DNA from: JBMOKT01 sp049323895
GTDB taxonomy: Bacteria > Bacillota > Peptococcia > Peptococcales > BICA1-8
Direction: 5' to 3'
DNA length: 64,000 nucleotides
Assembly: GCA_049323895.1 (NCBI GenBank)
Contig: JBMOKT010000032.1
Span: 1 to 64,000 of the forward strand
Part shown: piece after piece, positions 44,285 through 51,792 of the stretch
Numbering within the stretch: the stretch's first letter is position 1
Layout of the letters: the number at the start of each line of letters is the position of its first letter
The notes under the pieces: model-generated
What the model was told of the DNA's origin: nothing
The model's input: the letters and a program-made list of their open reading frames with translations, nothing else
Databases searched by the model: none
Position numbers and translations under genes: made by a program

Positions 44285-44671
44285 TTAATAATCTTCTATT
44301 TTTAAAGCTTGTGTCGGGCATTCCCGGGTACATATTCCGCAGGCGGTGCACTTAAAGGGTTCAAGCAACTCATCATGGTAAAACATGGTTTCTGTGGGAC
44401 AGTTTCCCACACAGGTAAGGCAGCCGACACAGTCGGTGTTTTTTATTTTAACAACGCCGTTTTTATCACGGCTGATGGACTTAGCTTGGCAAACAGTTAT
44501 ACAAATTCCACATTGGTTGCATACGTTAATGTTATAGCCTTGTTCCCCGTTTCCGCTAATTTTGACAGCACTTTTCTGGGCATTTTTTGCTTTACGCCAG
44601 GTTACGGAACATACTTCTTCGCAACGGCGGCATCCTGTACAAAGTTCCGGTTTTACAGCCAGTCTTTTCAT
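44285..44671 (-). CDS. Four-cluster ferredoxin (HycB-like electron carrier)
   Basis: 128 residues with four CxxCxxCxxxC motifs: CTGCRRCEEVC, CNQCGICITVC, CVGCLTCVGNC and CTACGICTREC, enough for four 4Fe-4S clusters. It lies 20 nt before the AOR gene and is the obvious electron-transfer subunit for it, linking aldehyde oxidation to reduced ferredoxin. That low-potential pool would also serve the corrinoid activator. Confidence 0.9.
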   Translation of the reverse strand: MKRLAVKPELCTGCRRCEEVCSVTWRKAKNAQKSAVKISGNGEQGYNINVCNQCGICITVCQAKSISRDKNGVVKIKNTDCVGCLTCVGNCPTETMFYHDELLEPFKCTACGICTRECPTQALKIEDY

Positions 44672-44756
44672 GTTTAATCACCCGCTTATATAAAATCTCT
44701 AATGTACTTGCCAAATTTTATTATGGTCAAATACAGCTTTTCATTGAGAATGACAA

Positions 44757-44786
44757 GCAGAGTGGCGGTATGGAGCGCCACTCTGC
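44757..44786 (-). other. Intercistronic hairpin without U-tract (after the methyl-THF transferase gene)
   Basis: GCAGAGTGGCG / CGCCACTCTGC, a perfect 11-bp stem with an 8-nt loop. It starts 10 nt after the stop codon. No T-run follows, so it is more likely an mRNA stabiliser or processing site than a terminator. Confidence 0.75.
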
Positions 44787-44795
44787 TGCATTAGT

Positions 44796-45593
44796 CTATT
44801 CGTACAATCCGTTACGGTGGGCAGTTAGATATTCCATACAGAAAGGATCTTGCCCTAGCAAAGCTTGTGAGGCATAGATGAATCCCATCATAGCTTTATC
44901 TAGAGGATCCAAGATGTAGGCATCCATTCCGGCAGCCATGGTCTGAATCATAAATGCTTGATTAAGAATTTTCCGGTTAGGTAATCCGTAGGAAACATTA
45001 CTTAAGCCGCATGCGGCATGAACCTTGGGATACTCACGGCGAATAAACCGTACAGTCTCGAGGACATCAAGACCGAACTTATCCCCCGTGCTGACCGGGG
45101 TAATCAAAGGATCCAGGTAAATATCGTCTTCCGGAACCCCTGCATCGGTCAAATCCTTTACTAAATTCTTAACTATAATTATGCGTTCTTCAGCCGAGCC
45201 TGGAATACCATTATCGCCCATACACAAAGCTATTACTTTGGCTTTGTATTTTAGAACCATTGGTAAAATGCTGGCAAAGCGCTCTTTTTCCGCAGAAATT
45301 GAATTAATCATCGGCTGGCCGTTTTTGACCGCCGCCAGTCCTGCTTCCATAGCTTCAGCCCTAGGCGTATCAATACAAAGGGGCGCTTGTACCGCCTCTT
45401 GAATGGTGTTGACAAGCCATTCCATTGCTTCCACCTCATTATGAACCATGGTTCCGCAGTTAACATCTACATAATGAGCCCCAGCTTCGACCTGTTTTTT
45501 CGCCAAATCCTGAATAAAAGCAGCATCCCTTTGTTCAACAGCCGGTTTAATTGCTTTCCTGCTTGTATTAATAAGTTCACCGATTATAAGCAT
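44796..45593 (-). CDS. Methyltetrahydrofolate:corrinoid protein methyltransferase
   Basis: 265 residues; ATG after AGGAGG. It is a pterin-binding TIM barrel with LIIGELINTSRK at the start, GAHYVDVNCGT, PLCIDTPRAEAMEAGL, MINSISAEK, IYLDPLITPVSTG and HAACGLSNVSYGLPNRK, all typical of the AcsE/MtgA/MtvA methyltransferases. It moves methyl groups between methylated corrinoid protein and tetrahydrofolate. With the MttB-like proteins it completes a demethylation route into the one-carbon pool. Strong hairpins without U-tracts bracket the cistron on both sides. Confidence 0.92.
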   Translation of the reverse strand: MLIIGELINTSRKAIKPAVEQRDAAFIQDLAKKQVEAGAHYVDVNCGTMVHNEVEAMEWLVNTIQEAVQAPLCIDTPRAEAMEAGLAAVKNGQPMINSISAEKERFASILPMVLKYKAKVIALCMGDNGIPGSAEERIIIVKNLVKDLTDAGVPEDDIYLDPLITPVSTGDKFGLDVLETVRFIRREYPKVHAACGLSNVSYGLPNRKILNQAFMIQTMAAGMDAYILDPLDKAMMGFIYASQALLGQDPFCMEYLTAHRNGLYE

Positions 45594-45654
45594 TTTTTTA
45601 TCCTCCTAAATTTGTGGTTTTGGGTAAAAAGCTAAGTCCTCCCACTAATCAAGA

Positions 45655-45684
45655 ACGGGGGCCCCAGGGGGTTGGGGGCCCCGT
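45655..45684 (-). other. Very GC-rich intercistronic hairpin (after the hypD-like gene)
   Basis: ACGGGGGCCCC / GGGGGCCCCGT, a perfect 11-bp stem with an 8-nt loop, immediately after the stop codon of the glycyl radical enzyme. No T-run follows on the minus strand, so it probably protects or delimits the upstream message. Confidence 0.8.
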
Positions 45685-45686
45685 CA

Positions 45687-48047
45687 TCAGAATCCTTGCT
45701 GCTCGGTACGTAGAATAATCTCGTCCTGCAGCTCAGCGGTAAGGTTGTTGAAGTAGTCACTGTAACCGGCCACCCGGACAATGAGGTCATTGTAATTGTC
45801 CGGATGACTCTGGGCATCCCGAAGCATATTGCTGTCCACTACGTTGAACTGTATATGATGGCCGTCCATGCGGAAATACGCACGAATCAAGTCCTTCAAG
45901 TTTTCCAGAGCGTTCTCGCCTTCCAGTACATGGGGGGTAAACTTCTGATTCAAAAGCGCACCGCCGGTGCGAAGCTGATCCAACTTAGCAGCGGATTTGA
46001 TGACCGCGGTGGGTCCGCATTTATCCGCCCCCTGCACCGGAGAGATTCCTTCGGAAAGGGCTACACCCGCTTTCCGGCCGTCCGGGGTAGCGCCGATAAC
46101 GGAACCGAAGTATACATGACAAGTGGTGGGCAGCATTTCCACCCTGTATTGACCGCCGTTAGGGGTTGGTCTGCCGTTGACCAATCCGTAGATGATTTCA
46201 AACATATCCATGATCAGGCTATCCGCTTGGTCGTCGTCGTTACCGTATTTTGGAGTCTTGTTCAAGAAAATCTGGCGTTCCTTCTCGAAGCCTTTAAAGT
46301 CCGCATTTAGAACGGTTAACATCTTATCCATAGTCAGGGTCTGATCGTCGAAAATATGCTTCTTAATGGAGCTGAGACAGTCGGTGATAGAGCCCAGACC
46401 TACAAACTGGATGTAGCGGCTATTATAGCGGGCACCGCCGGCGTTGTAGTCCTTACCCTTGGTGATGCAGTCTTCGGTGACAACACTCAGGAAGGGAGCA
46501 GGCATGTATTCTGCATAGAGTTTTTCGATGACATTGTTGCCTCGGATTTTCACGTCAATGAAGTAGGCTAGCTGTTTCTTAAAAGCTTCCATTAAGTCAT
46601 CCATGCTCTGGAAGTGCCGGGGATTGCCTGTCTCCAGTCCAATTTTTCGGCCGCTCTGTGGATCAATGCCATTGTGCAGGGTAATTTCCAGCACTTTCAC
46701 CATATTGAAATAACCAGTGAGAATATAGGCTTCCTTTCCAAAGGCCCCCACTTCCACACAGCCGGAAGTACCGCCTTTGCGAGCGTCTTCCAGGCTCTTG
46801 CCCTGGTTAAGCAGTTCCTTCACAACAGCGTCATGGTTGAACACAGAAGGGAAGCCCATGCCTTCCCGAATTACTCGGCAGGCTTCAATGACGAATTTGT
46901 CCGGGTTCTTTTTGCTGATCTGTACATTGGTGGATGGTTGCAATATGCGCATATCCTTAATTACATCCAGCAGGAGGTAGGAGACGTCGCACACTCCGTC
47001 TGTACCATCAGCTTTCATCCCACCAATGTTTATATTGCAAAAATCTGTATACGTAGCGCTTTCCTTTAGGGTAATACCCACTTTAGGCGGCGCAGGTTGG
47101 TTGTTAAACTTTACCCAAAAGCTTTCCAGGAGCTCCATAGCTCTTTCCCGGGTAAGAGTGCCGACGGCGGTTTCTTTCTGATAGAAGGGATTCAGATGCT
47201 GGTCCAGATGACCGGGGCAATAAGCATCCCATGTGTTAAGCTCGGTGATAACGCCTAGATGGACAAACCAATACATCTGCAACGCTTCATGGAAAGTACG
47301 GGGCGCGTTAGCCGGAACCCAGTAGCAGTTTTCCGAGATCTGGATCAGCTCTTCTTTCCGCTTTTCATCTTTGCATTCAGCAGCCATTTCACGAGCCTTC
47401 TCCCCATAGCGCTTGGCAAAGATCATCAGTGCATCGCAGGCAATATCCATAGCCTTAAGTTGTTCCTGCTTATCATAAGCTTCGAAGTCGTTGACAAAGT
47501 CAAGCTTGTCAAGCTGTTCCTTGATTTCAGCTTTAAAATTAAGCATACCCTTGCGATAGATTTTGTCATCACAAACCGTATGACCCGGGGAACGTTGTTC
47601 CATAAATTCGGTAAAGATACCTGCTTGATAGCAAGCATGCCATTCCGGCTTCATCTGATCCATTATTAAGTCACGGATTGCTTTACCCTTCCAGAAGGGG
47701 ATAATGGTCTCTTCCTGAATCTTCTTAATTTCATCGCTAACCTTGAAAAATATTTTGTCCCGCTTGTCCATGACCTCAAAGTCTTCGACACTATGGCAGC
47801 ACAGTTCAGGATAAGTAGGTGCTGCCTGGGGTTTAGGTCCGCGTTCGCCCACAATCAATTCTCCATCAAGAATTACCACAGTCTTGTTTTCGCAAAGATG
47901 TTTGAAAGCCAGCGCCCGCAGCATCGGGATGGAGACCTTACCCTGGTATTTCTGATACGCTTCCGTCATCAGAACGGCGCGCTCAATGGAGATAGTGGGC
48001 ACAGTGCTTACGCTCTGCTGGCGTAATTTCTGGATACGTTCATTCAT
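45687..48047 (-). CDS. hypD: Glycyl radical enzyme, trans-4-hydroxy-L-proline dehydratase (HypD) type
   Basis: 786 residues, nearly the length of Clostridioides difficile HypD. The radical glycine is G761 in RVAGYSD, and the thiyl cysteine and base are C430 and E432 in GGTSGCVEVG. H156, D274, D335, F336 and T641 (in MLPTTC) occupy the positions of the HypD pocket residues I recall (H160, D278, D339, F340, T645), all with a constant offset of four. HypD removes water from trans-4-hydroxy-L-proline to give pyrroline-5-carboxylate. Its activase follows 4 nt upstream and a racemase just beyond, which supports the assignment. An N-methylated hydroxyproline substrate is conceivable. The base composition looks richer in GC than the neighbours. 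Confidence 0.9.
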   Translation of the reverse strand: MNERIQKLRQQSVSTVPTISIERAVLMTEAYQKYQGKVSIPMLRALAFKHLCENKTVVILDGELIVGERGPKPQAAPTYPELCCHSVEDFEVMDKRDKIFFKVSDEIKKIQEETIIPFWKGKAIRDLIMDQMKPEWHACYQAGIFTEFMEQRSPGHTVCDDKIYRKGMLNFKAEIKEQLDKLDFVNDFEAYDKQEQLKAMDIACDALMIFAKRYGEKAREMAAECKDEKRKEELIQISENCYWVPANAPRTFHEALQMYWFVHLGVITELNTWDAYCPGHLDQHLNPFYQKETAVGTLTRERAMELLESFWVKFNNQPAPPKVGITLKESATYTDFCNINIGGMKADGTDGVCDVSYLLLDVIKDMRILQPSTNVQISKKNPDKFVIEACRVIREGMGFPSVFNHDAVVKELLNQGKSLEDARKGGTSGCVEVGAFGKEAYILTGYFNMVKVLEITLHNGIDPQSGRKIGLETGNPRHFQSMDDLMEAFKKQLAYFIDVKIRGNNVIEKLYAEYMPAPFLSVVTEDCITKGKDYNAGGARYNSRYIQFVGLGSITDCLSSIKKHIFDDQTLTMDKMLTVLNADFKGFEKERQIFLNKTPKYGNDDDQADSLIMDMFEIIYGLVNGRPTPNGGQYRVEMLPTTCHVYFGSVIGATPDGRKAGVALSEGISPVQGADKCGPTAVIKSAAKLDQLRTGGALLNQKFTPHVLEGENALENLKDLIRAYFRMDGHHIQFNVVDSNMLRDAQSHPDNYNDLIVRVAGYSDYFNNLTAELQDEIILRTEQQGF

Positions 48048-48051
48048 GCAC

Positions 48052-48954
48052 TTAACCTCCTATATGAACATTGATACCCTGCTTGGTTAGAATTTCCGCC
48101 ATTTCCTGCATGTGCTCAGCCGTAGGCTCCCCAATGTGGGAGACAGTGTAGGGCAGGTTCAGGCGATGATACTTGGCTTCTGCCATTTTATGATAAGGAA
48201 GCAGATAGATTTTTTTCAAACCCAGAGCCAGCATAAGAGCGCTGATGCGAAGTATATGTTCAGGATCATCGTTAACACCAGGCACCAAGGGGACACGAAT
48301 CCACACATTGGCGCCTTTATCCACGATATGGCGCAAATTGGATAGAATGGGCATGACCGGCGCCTTAGTGTATTCACGATGCACATTATCATCTAAGTGT
48401 TTGATATCATAGAGAAACAGGTCCACATAAGGCAACACCGCGTCAAAGGCGCTCTCGGGCACATAGCCGCTGGTATCTACCGTGGTGTGATAGCCCCGTT
48501 TCTTGCAGCGTTTCAGGAATTCAACAGCAAACTCCGTTTGACAAAGGGGTTCACCGCCGCTCAGGGTCACACCGCCGTTGCTCTGCTCATAAAATACCTG
48601 ATCCTTTTCAACCTCTGTCAGCACCTGTTCCACGCTCATTTCCTTCCCCAATCTTTCCATAGATAGCGTAGGGCAAGCATCGACACATTGTCCGCAGCAG
48701 GTGCAACGCCCTGCATCTATGACCATTCCCAGTTCTGTAGCTTCCAGGGTCTGCTGGGGACAGACATCGGTACAGGACTTACAGCCGATACATTTTTTGC
48801 CGGACCACACAATCTCCGTATGGAAAACTTGGGTTTCCGGGTTATGGCACCATGCGCAACGCAGGGGGCAGCCTTTCAAAAAGACGGTGCTGCGTATGCC
48901 CGGACCATCATGAATTGAATACTTCTGGATGTTACTGACCAGCGCAGTTTTCAA
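48052..48954 (-). CDS. hypE: Radical SAM glycyl radical enzyme activase
   Basis: 300 residues. The radical SAM cluster is GCPLRCAWCHNPE (C29, C33, C36; C-x3-C-x2-C). An inserted ferredoxin domain with two 4Fe-4S motifs (CIGCKSCTDVCP, CTCCGQCVDACP) follows. The remaining barrel has VTLSGGEPLCQ and LFLYDIKHLDDNVHREYT. It installs the glycyl radical on the adjacent HypD-like enzyme with S-adenosylmethionine. The start is probably TTG at 48954, 9 nt after AGGGG, with the dehydratase start just 4 nt past its stop. Confidence 0.92.
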   Translation of the reverse strand: MKTALVSNIQKYSIHDGPGIRSTVFLKGCPLRCAWCHNPETQVFHTEIVWSGKKCIGCKSCTDVCPQQTLEATELGMVIDAGRCTCCGQCVDACPTLSMERLGKEMSVEQVLTEVEKDQVFYEQSNGGVTLSGGEPLCQTEFAVEFLKRCKKRGYHTTVDTSGYVPESAFDAVLPYVDLFLYDIKHLDDNVHREYTKAPVMPILSNLRHIVDKGANVWIRVPLVPGVNDDPEHILRISALMLALGLKKIYLLPYHKMAEAKYHRLNLPYTVSHIGEPTAEHMQEMAEILTKQGINVHIGG

Positions 48955-48992
48955 GGCAATGTCCCCTTAAGAAAGAATTGAAATAATGAAAA

Positions 48993-49030
48993 CTTGGCTT
49001 CGCCAAGCCTCAGCTAAGACGAAGCCTTAG
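48993..49030 (-). other. Intercistronic hairpins between racemase and activase genes
   Basis: CTTGGC-TTC-GCCAAG (48993-49007) and CTAAG...CTTAG (49014-49030). GGCTTCG in the first arm can instead pair with CGAAGCC in the second, so two exclusive folds exist. No T-run follows. Confidence 0.55.
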
Positions 49031-49069
49031 TTAGAAAAATGATTAAAACATCTTACATCCCAAAAAAGA

Positions 49070-50077
49070 TCAACCGAGTTCAAAGCCTTCCGCCAAAGGG
49101 TCGTCCGGATCCATCATAAACGTACTCATGCCTGTAAGAAAGGCGCGTCCGCTGATTTCCGGTACAATCGCCGGCATACCTGCTATTTCCGTCTCTTCAA
49201 TAATGCGACAGGTAAATGTGCTTCCGATTATGCTCTCATGAACAAAGGTCTCATTAAGCTTCAATTCGCCTTTGGCATGCAACAGTGCCATTTTAGCAGA
49301 GGTACCAGTACCGCAGGGAGATCTGTCAATGGCTGCTGAAGTAATGATGACAGCGTTCCTGGCAGAAACCCCAGGTGTATCGGAGGGAGCTGAGAACTCG
49401 ATATGGGTTACCTTATCCACAAAGGGAAGCAAGGGATGACTGACCTGAATCTGCTCATTGATGTACTTCCTGAGCAAAACGCCCTTTGCAACAATCTCTC
49501 TAGATCTTTCCGGCACAATTTCCAAACCTACAGCTGAAGCTGACAGGATTGCATACATGTTTCCGCCATAGGCTACATCAAAGGTAACACGACCAAATTC
49601 AGGCGTGTCGACGTAATAGTCATGACCAATCACAAAGGCAGGAGCATTGACAAAGGTCACATTCTTGGCTCTTTGGTCCTGTACTTCTACAAGGGTTTTA
49701 ACAACCCCGCTGGGTGTATCCAAAACAATCTCAGTAAAGGGTTCCTTTACTTCCACCATACCAGTTTCCACCAAAGCCGTAGCAACTCCAATTGTGTCAT
49801 GTCCGCACATGGGGAGCCAGCCCCCAGTTTCATAATAAAGTACACCAATATCCGTACCGGGAGTACATGGCGGCGTCAAAAACGCGCCAGACATAACTTC
49901 ATTACCACGAGGTTCCAGACTCAATACTTTACGCATCCAGTCATTATGGGTCTGCATATAAACAAATTTTTCTTCCATTGTGGAGCCGGGAATTACCGGC
50001 ACGCCGCCGACGACGGTCCTGGTCGGTTCACCACCGGTATGAGTATCTATGGTTTGAAAAGTTCTGCGAATTTTCAT
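49070..50077 (-). CDS. Proline racemase / 4-hydroxyproline 2-epimerase
   Basis: 335 residues. Both acid-base cysteines are present: C91 in PMCGHDTIG and C255 in DRSPCGTGT. That is the two-thiol arrangement of proline racemase and 4-hydroxyproline 2-epimerase; the trans-3-hydroxyproline dehydratase branch has Thr at the second site and is therefore excluded. HTGGEPTRTVVGG near the start and the GGNMYAIL loop fit the family. Beside HypD its likely job is interconversion of cis-4-hydroxy-D-proline and trans-4-hydroxy-L-proline (or N-methyl forms). The ribosome binding site is weak (CTGGAACG), so translation may depend on the upstream cistron. Confidence 0.88.
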   Translation of the reverse strand: MKIRRTFQTIDTHTGGEPTRTVVGGVPVIPGSTMEEKFVYMQTHNDWMRKVLSLEPRGNEVMSGAFLTPPCTPGTDIGVLYYETGGWLPMCGHDTIGVATALVETGMVEVKEPFTEIVLDTPSGVVKTLVEVQDQRAKNVTFVNAPAFVIGHDYYVDTPEFGRVTFDVAYGGNMYAILSASAVGLEIVPERSREIVAKGVLLRKYINEQIQVSHPLLPFVDKVTHIEFSAPSDTPGVSARNAVIITSAAIDRSPCGTGTSAKMALLHAKGELKLNETFVHESIIGSTFTCRIIEETEIAGMPAIVPEISGRAFLTGMSTFMMDPDDPLAEGFELG

Positions 50078-50090
50078 CGTTCCAGCCTTA

Positions 50091-50110
50091 GCCCATTGGA
50101 AAAAATGGGC
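50091..50110 (-). other. Intercistronic hairpin (before the racemase gene)
   Basis: GCCCATT / AATGGGC, 7-bp stem with a 6-nt loop, between the corrinoid protein and racemase genes. No T-run follows. It is weaker than the other intercistronic hairpins of this island. Confidence 0.5.
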
Positions 50111-50171
50111 ACTCCTTTCATATCATTCAAATATGAATAAATAACATTAGGTTTTAGGGGAAAACCCACTA

Positions 50172-50798
50172 TTACGCAAGAAGCTCTAGGCAAACGTCTG
50201 CTGCGGAAGCTGCGTCAGGAGCAAATCCGTCTGCCCCGATTTCATCGGCAAAGTCCTGGGAAATAGGCGCCCCACCAATGATGCATTTTACTTTTAAGCC
50301 TTCTTCTTTAATTAAATCAATGGTATCTTTCATGTGCATCATAGTAGTAGTAAGAAGAGCAGACATTGCAATAATATCAGGATTATGCTCTTTGATGCCC
50401 TCCACAAACCTTTCAGCGGGAACGTCAACTCCTAAGTTGATTACTTTAAAGCCGCTGCTTTCCAACATCATACCAACCAAATTTTTGCCGATATCATGGA
50501 GGTCACCTTTAACGGTTCCCAACAATACAGTACCTTTATTGGGCATATCTTTGTCACCAATAAGAGGTTTTACGATTTCAATTCCGGCTGCCATTGATTT
50601 AGCACACATAAGTACCTCAGGAACGAACATATCCCCATTTTTAAAACGAGCACCTACTACATTCATTCCGGCGATTAATCCCTTATTGATGATGCCAAGG
50701 GGGTCTACCCCTGCGTCTACCAGTGCTTGAGTCTGTTCTTTTACCTGTGCTAGTCTTCCAGAAATAACACTCTGATTTAATGGTTCAAAATTTGCCAT
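50172..50798 (-). CDS. Corrinoid (B12-binding) methyl carrier protein, MttC/MtgC-like
   Basis: 208 residues; ATG after AAAGGAGG. The N-terminal four-helix cap domain (about 1-90) precedes the Rossmann B12 domain. The D-x-H-x-x-G motif (D99, H101, G104, in GDLHDIG) supplies the lower cobalt ligand, and the tail contacts are SGFKVINLGVDV and CIIGGAPI. It accepts methyl groups from the MttB-like enzymes and passes them to the methyl-THF transferase. It is the only corrinoid protein in the window, so it probably serves all three MttB-like enzymes. Confidence 0.95.
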   Translation of the reverse strand: MANFEPLNQSVISGRLAQVKEQTQALVDAGVDPLGIINKGLIAGMNVVGARFKNGDMFVPEVLMCAKSMAAGIEIVKPLIGDKDMPNKGTVLLGTVKGDLHDIGKNLVGMMLESSGFKVINLGVDVPAERFVEGIKEHNPDIIAMSALLTTTMMHMKDTIDLIKEEGLKVKCIIGGAPISQDFADEIGADGFAPDAASAADVCLELLA

Positions 50799-50839
50799 TA
50801 TACTTTTTCCTCCTTTAACTATTGAACAATATTTATACG

Positions 50840-51733
50840 CTATTTGCCGATACCGAGAACTTCCCGGGCATATTTAATACTCTTTAGGCAGGCCTCAAGT
50901 TGTTTCTGTTGAGCGACTTCGAGAGAGTCACCTCCCATATCCCATTCAATTTCAAAGGTAATGCGGTCAGTTGGCGATACTTCTTTAATGGTGTTATAAA
51001 CCTTAACACAATCAATGTCGCCATCTCCCAATGCTACTCCATGAAATCTTATTCCGTACTCATCTCTGTCAAGCTTATGGTCACAGAAATGGTTAACAAA
51101 GGCATACGGTGCAAGTTTTTCAACAGCGCTCAACGGGTCCTCAAGAACACACATGGAATTAACCGTATCCACACAGGCACCAACCAAAGGATGGTTAATT
51201 TGTTTAATCAGCCAAATAACTTCATCTGCATAAGTATCGGTGTGGTTTTCTACTGCTAGTTTAATCCCTTTGCTTTCAAGAAGCGGCAGTGCTGCTTTAA
51301 TCTCTTCATAAATATCTGCCAATTGTTTCATTACTTGCGGATGAAAGCAACTGCCGTAGAGAGGCCGAGGACGAACAACATCCAGACTTACCTTGGCAAT
51401 ATCTGCTCCCAGCTTTGAAGCTATGTTGATTCCTTCTTCGATGCTATCATTGATTCTGGAATCAAATTCGGAGTTCAGAGAAAAATTATATTCCACATAC
51501 AAGTTATGATCCTTCATAGCGTCTCTGACTTCTCTAAGACGCCCATCATCCTTGCTTTCCAGATCACAACCAGTGATATGAAGTCCGTCTAAACCCCATT
51601 CAACGGCATTATCCATTAGTTGCATCAATGTCATCTTTTTAGGGCGGTACTCGTTATAATTGGCGTAATTTTCCCCTAACCCCCATAAGTGAAGAGTATA
51701 TGTGTGTAAACCAAGCTTCATTTTCTTTGTCAA
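50840..51733 (-). CDS. Sugar-phosphate isomerase/epimerase-family TIM barrel (xylose isomerase-like)
   Basis: 297 residues. The TTG start at 51733 lies shortly after GGAGGTGA; an in-frame ATG at 51721 is the alternative. Metal-ligand regions of the AP_endonuclease-2 fold are visible: KLAVENHTDT, GACVDTVNSM, VNHFCDHKLDRD and ITFEIEWDMGGDS. Family members isomerise sugars, inosose or hydroxypyruvate. Its role among corrinoid genes is not established. It might isomerise or open a hydroxylated ring compound before or after demethylation. Confidence 0.75.
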   Translation of the reverse strand: MTKKMKLGLHTYTLHLWGLGENYANYNEYRPKKMTLMQLMDNAVEWGLDGLHITGCDLESKDDGRLREVRDAMKDHNLYVEYNFSLNSEFDSRINDSIEEGINIASKLGADIAKVSLDVVRPRPLYGSCFHPQVMKQLADIYEEIKAALPLLESKGIKLAVENHTDTYADEVIWLIKQINHPLVGACVDTVNSMCVLEDPLSAVEKLAPYAFVNHFCDHKLDRDEYGIRFHGVALGDGDIDCVKVYNTIKEVSPTDRITFEIEWDMGGDSLEVAQQKQLEACLKSIKYAREVLGIGK

Positions 51734-51792
51734 ATCCTGTCACCTCCGAAAGCATAGAATATTTAACTAGGTAAAATTCTATATTGATTTTG

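Noticed and set aside
45804..46310. 168-residue plus-strand open frame opposite the hypD-like gene (also 46614-47069 and 49622-50140 in the same island)
   Set aside because: Antisense shadows of well-supported glycyl radical enzyme and racemase genes; no start signals or known motifs.
49070..50077. trans-3-hydroxy-L-proline dehydratase as an alternative for the racemase-family gene
   Set aside because: Both catalytic cysteines (C91 and C255) are present; the dehydratase branch replaces one of them with Thr.
50799..50839. Cobalamin riboswitch near the corrinoid and MttB-like genes
   Set aside because: No B12-box-like sequence or room for the 200-nt aptamer in these intergenic gaps.
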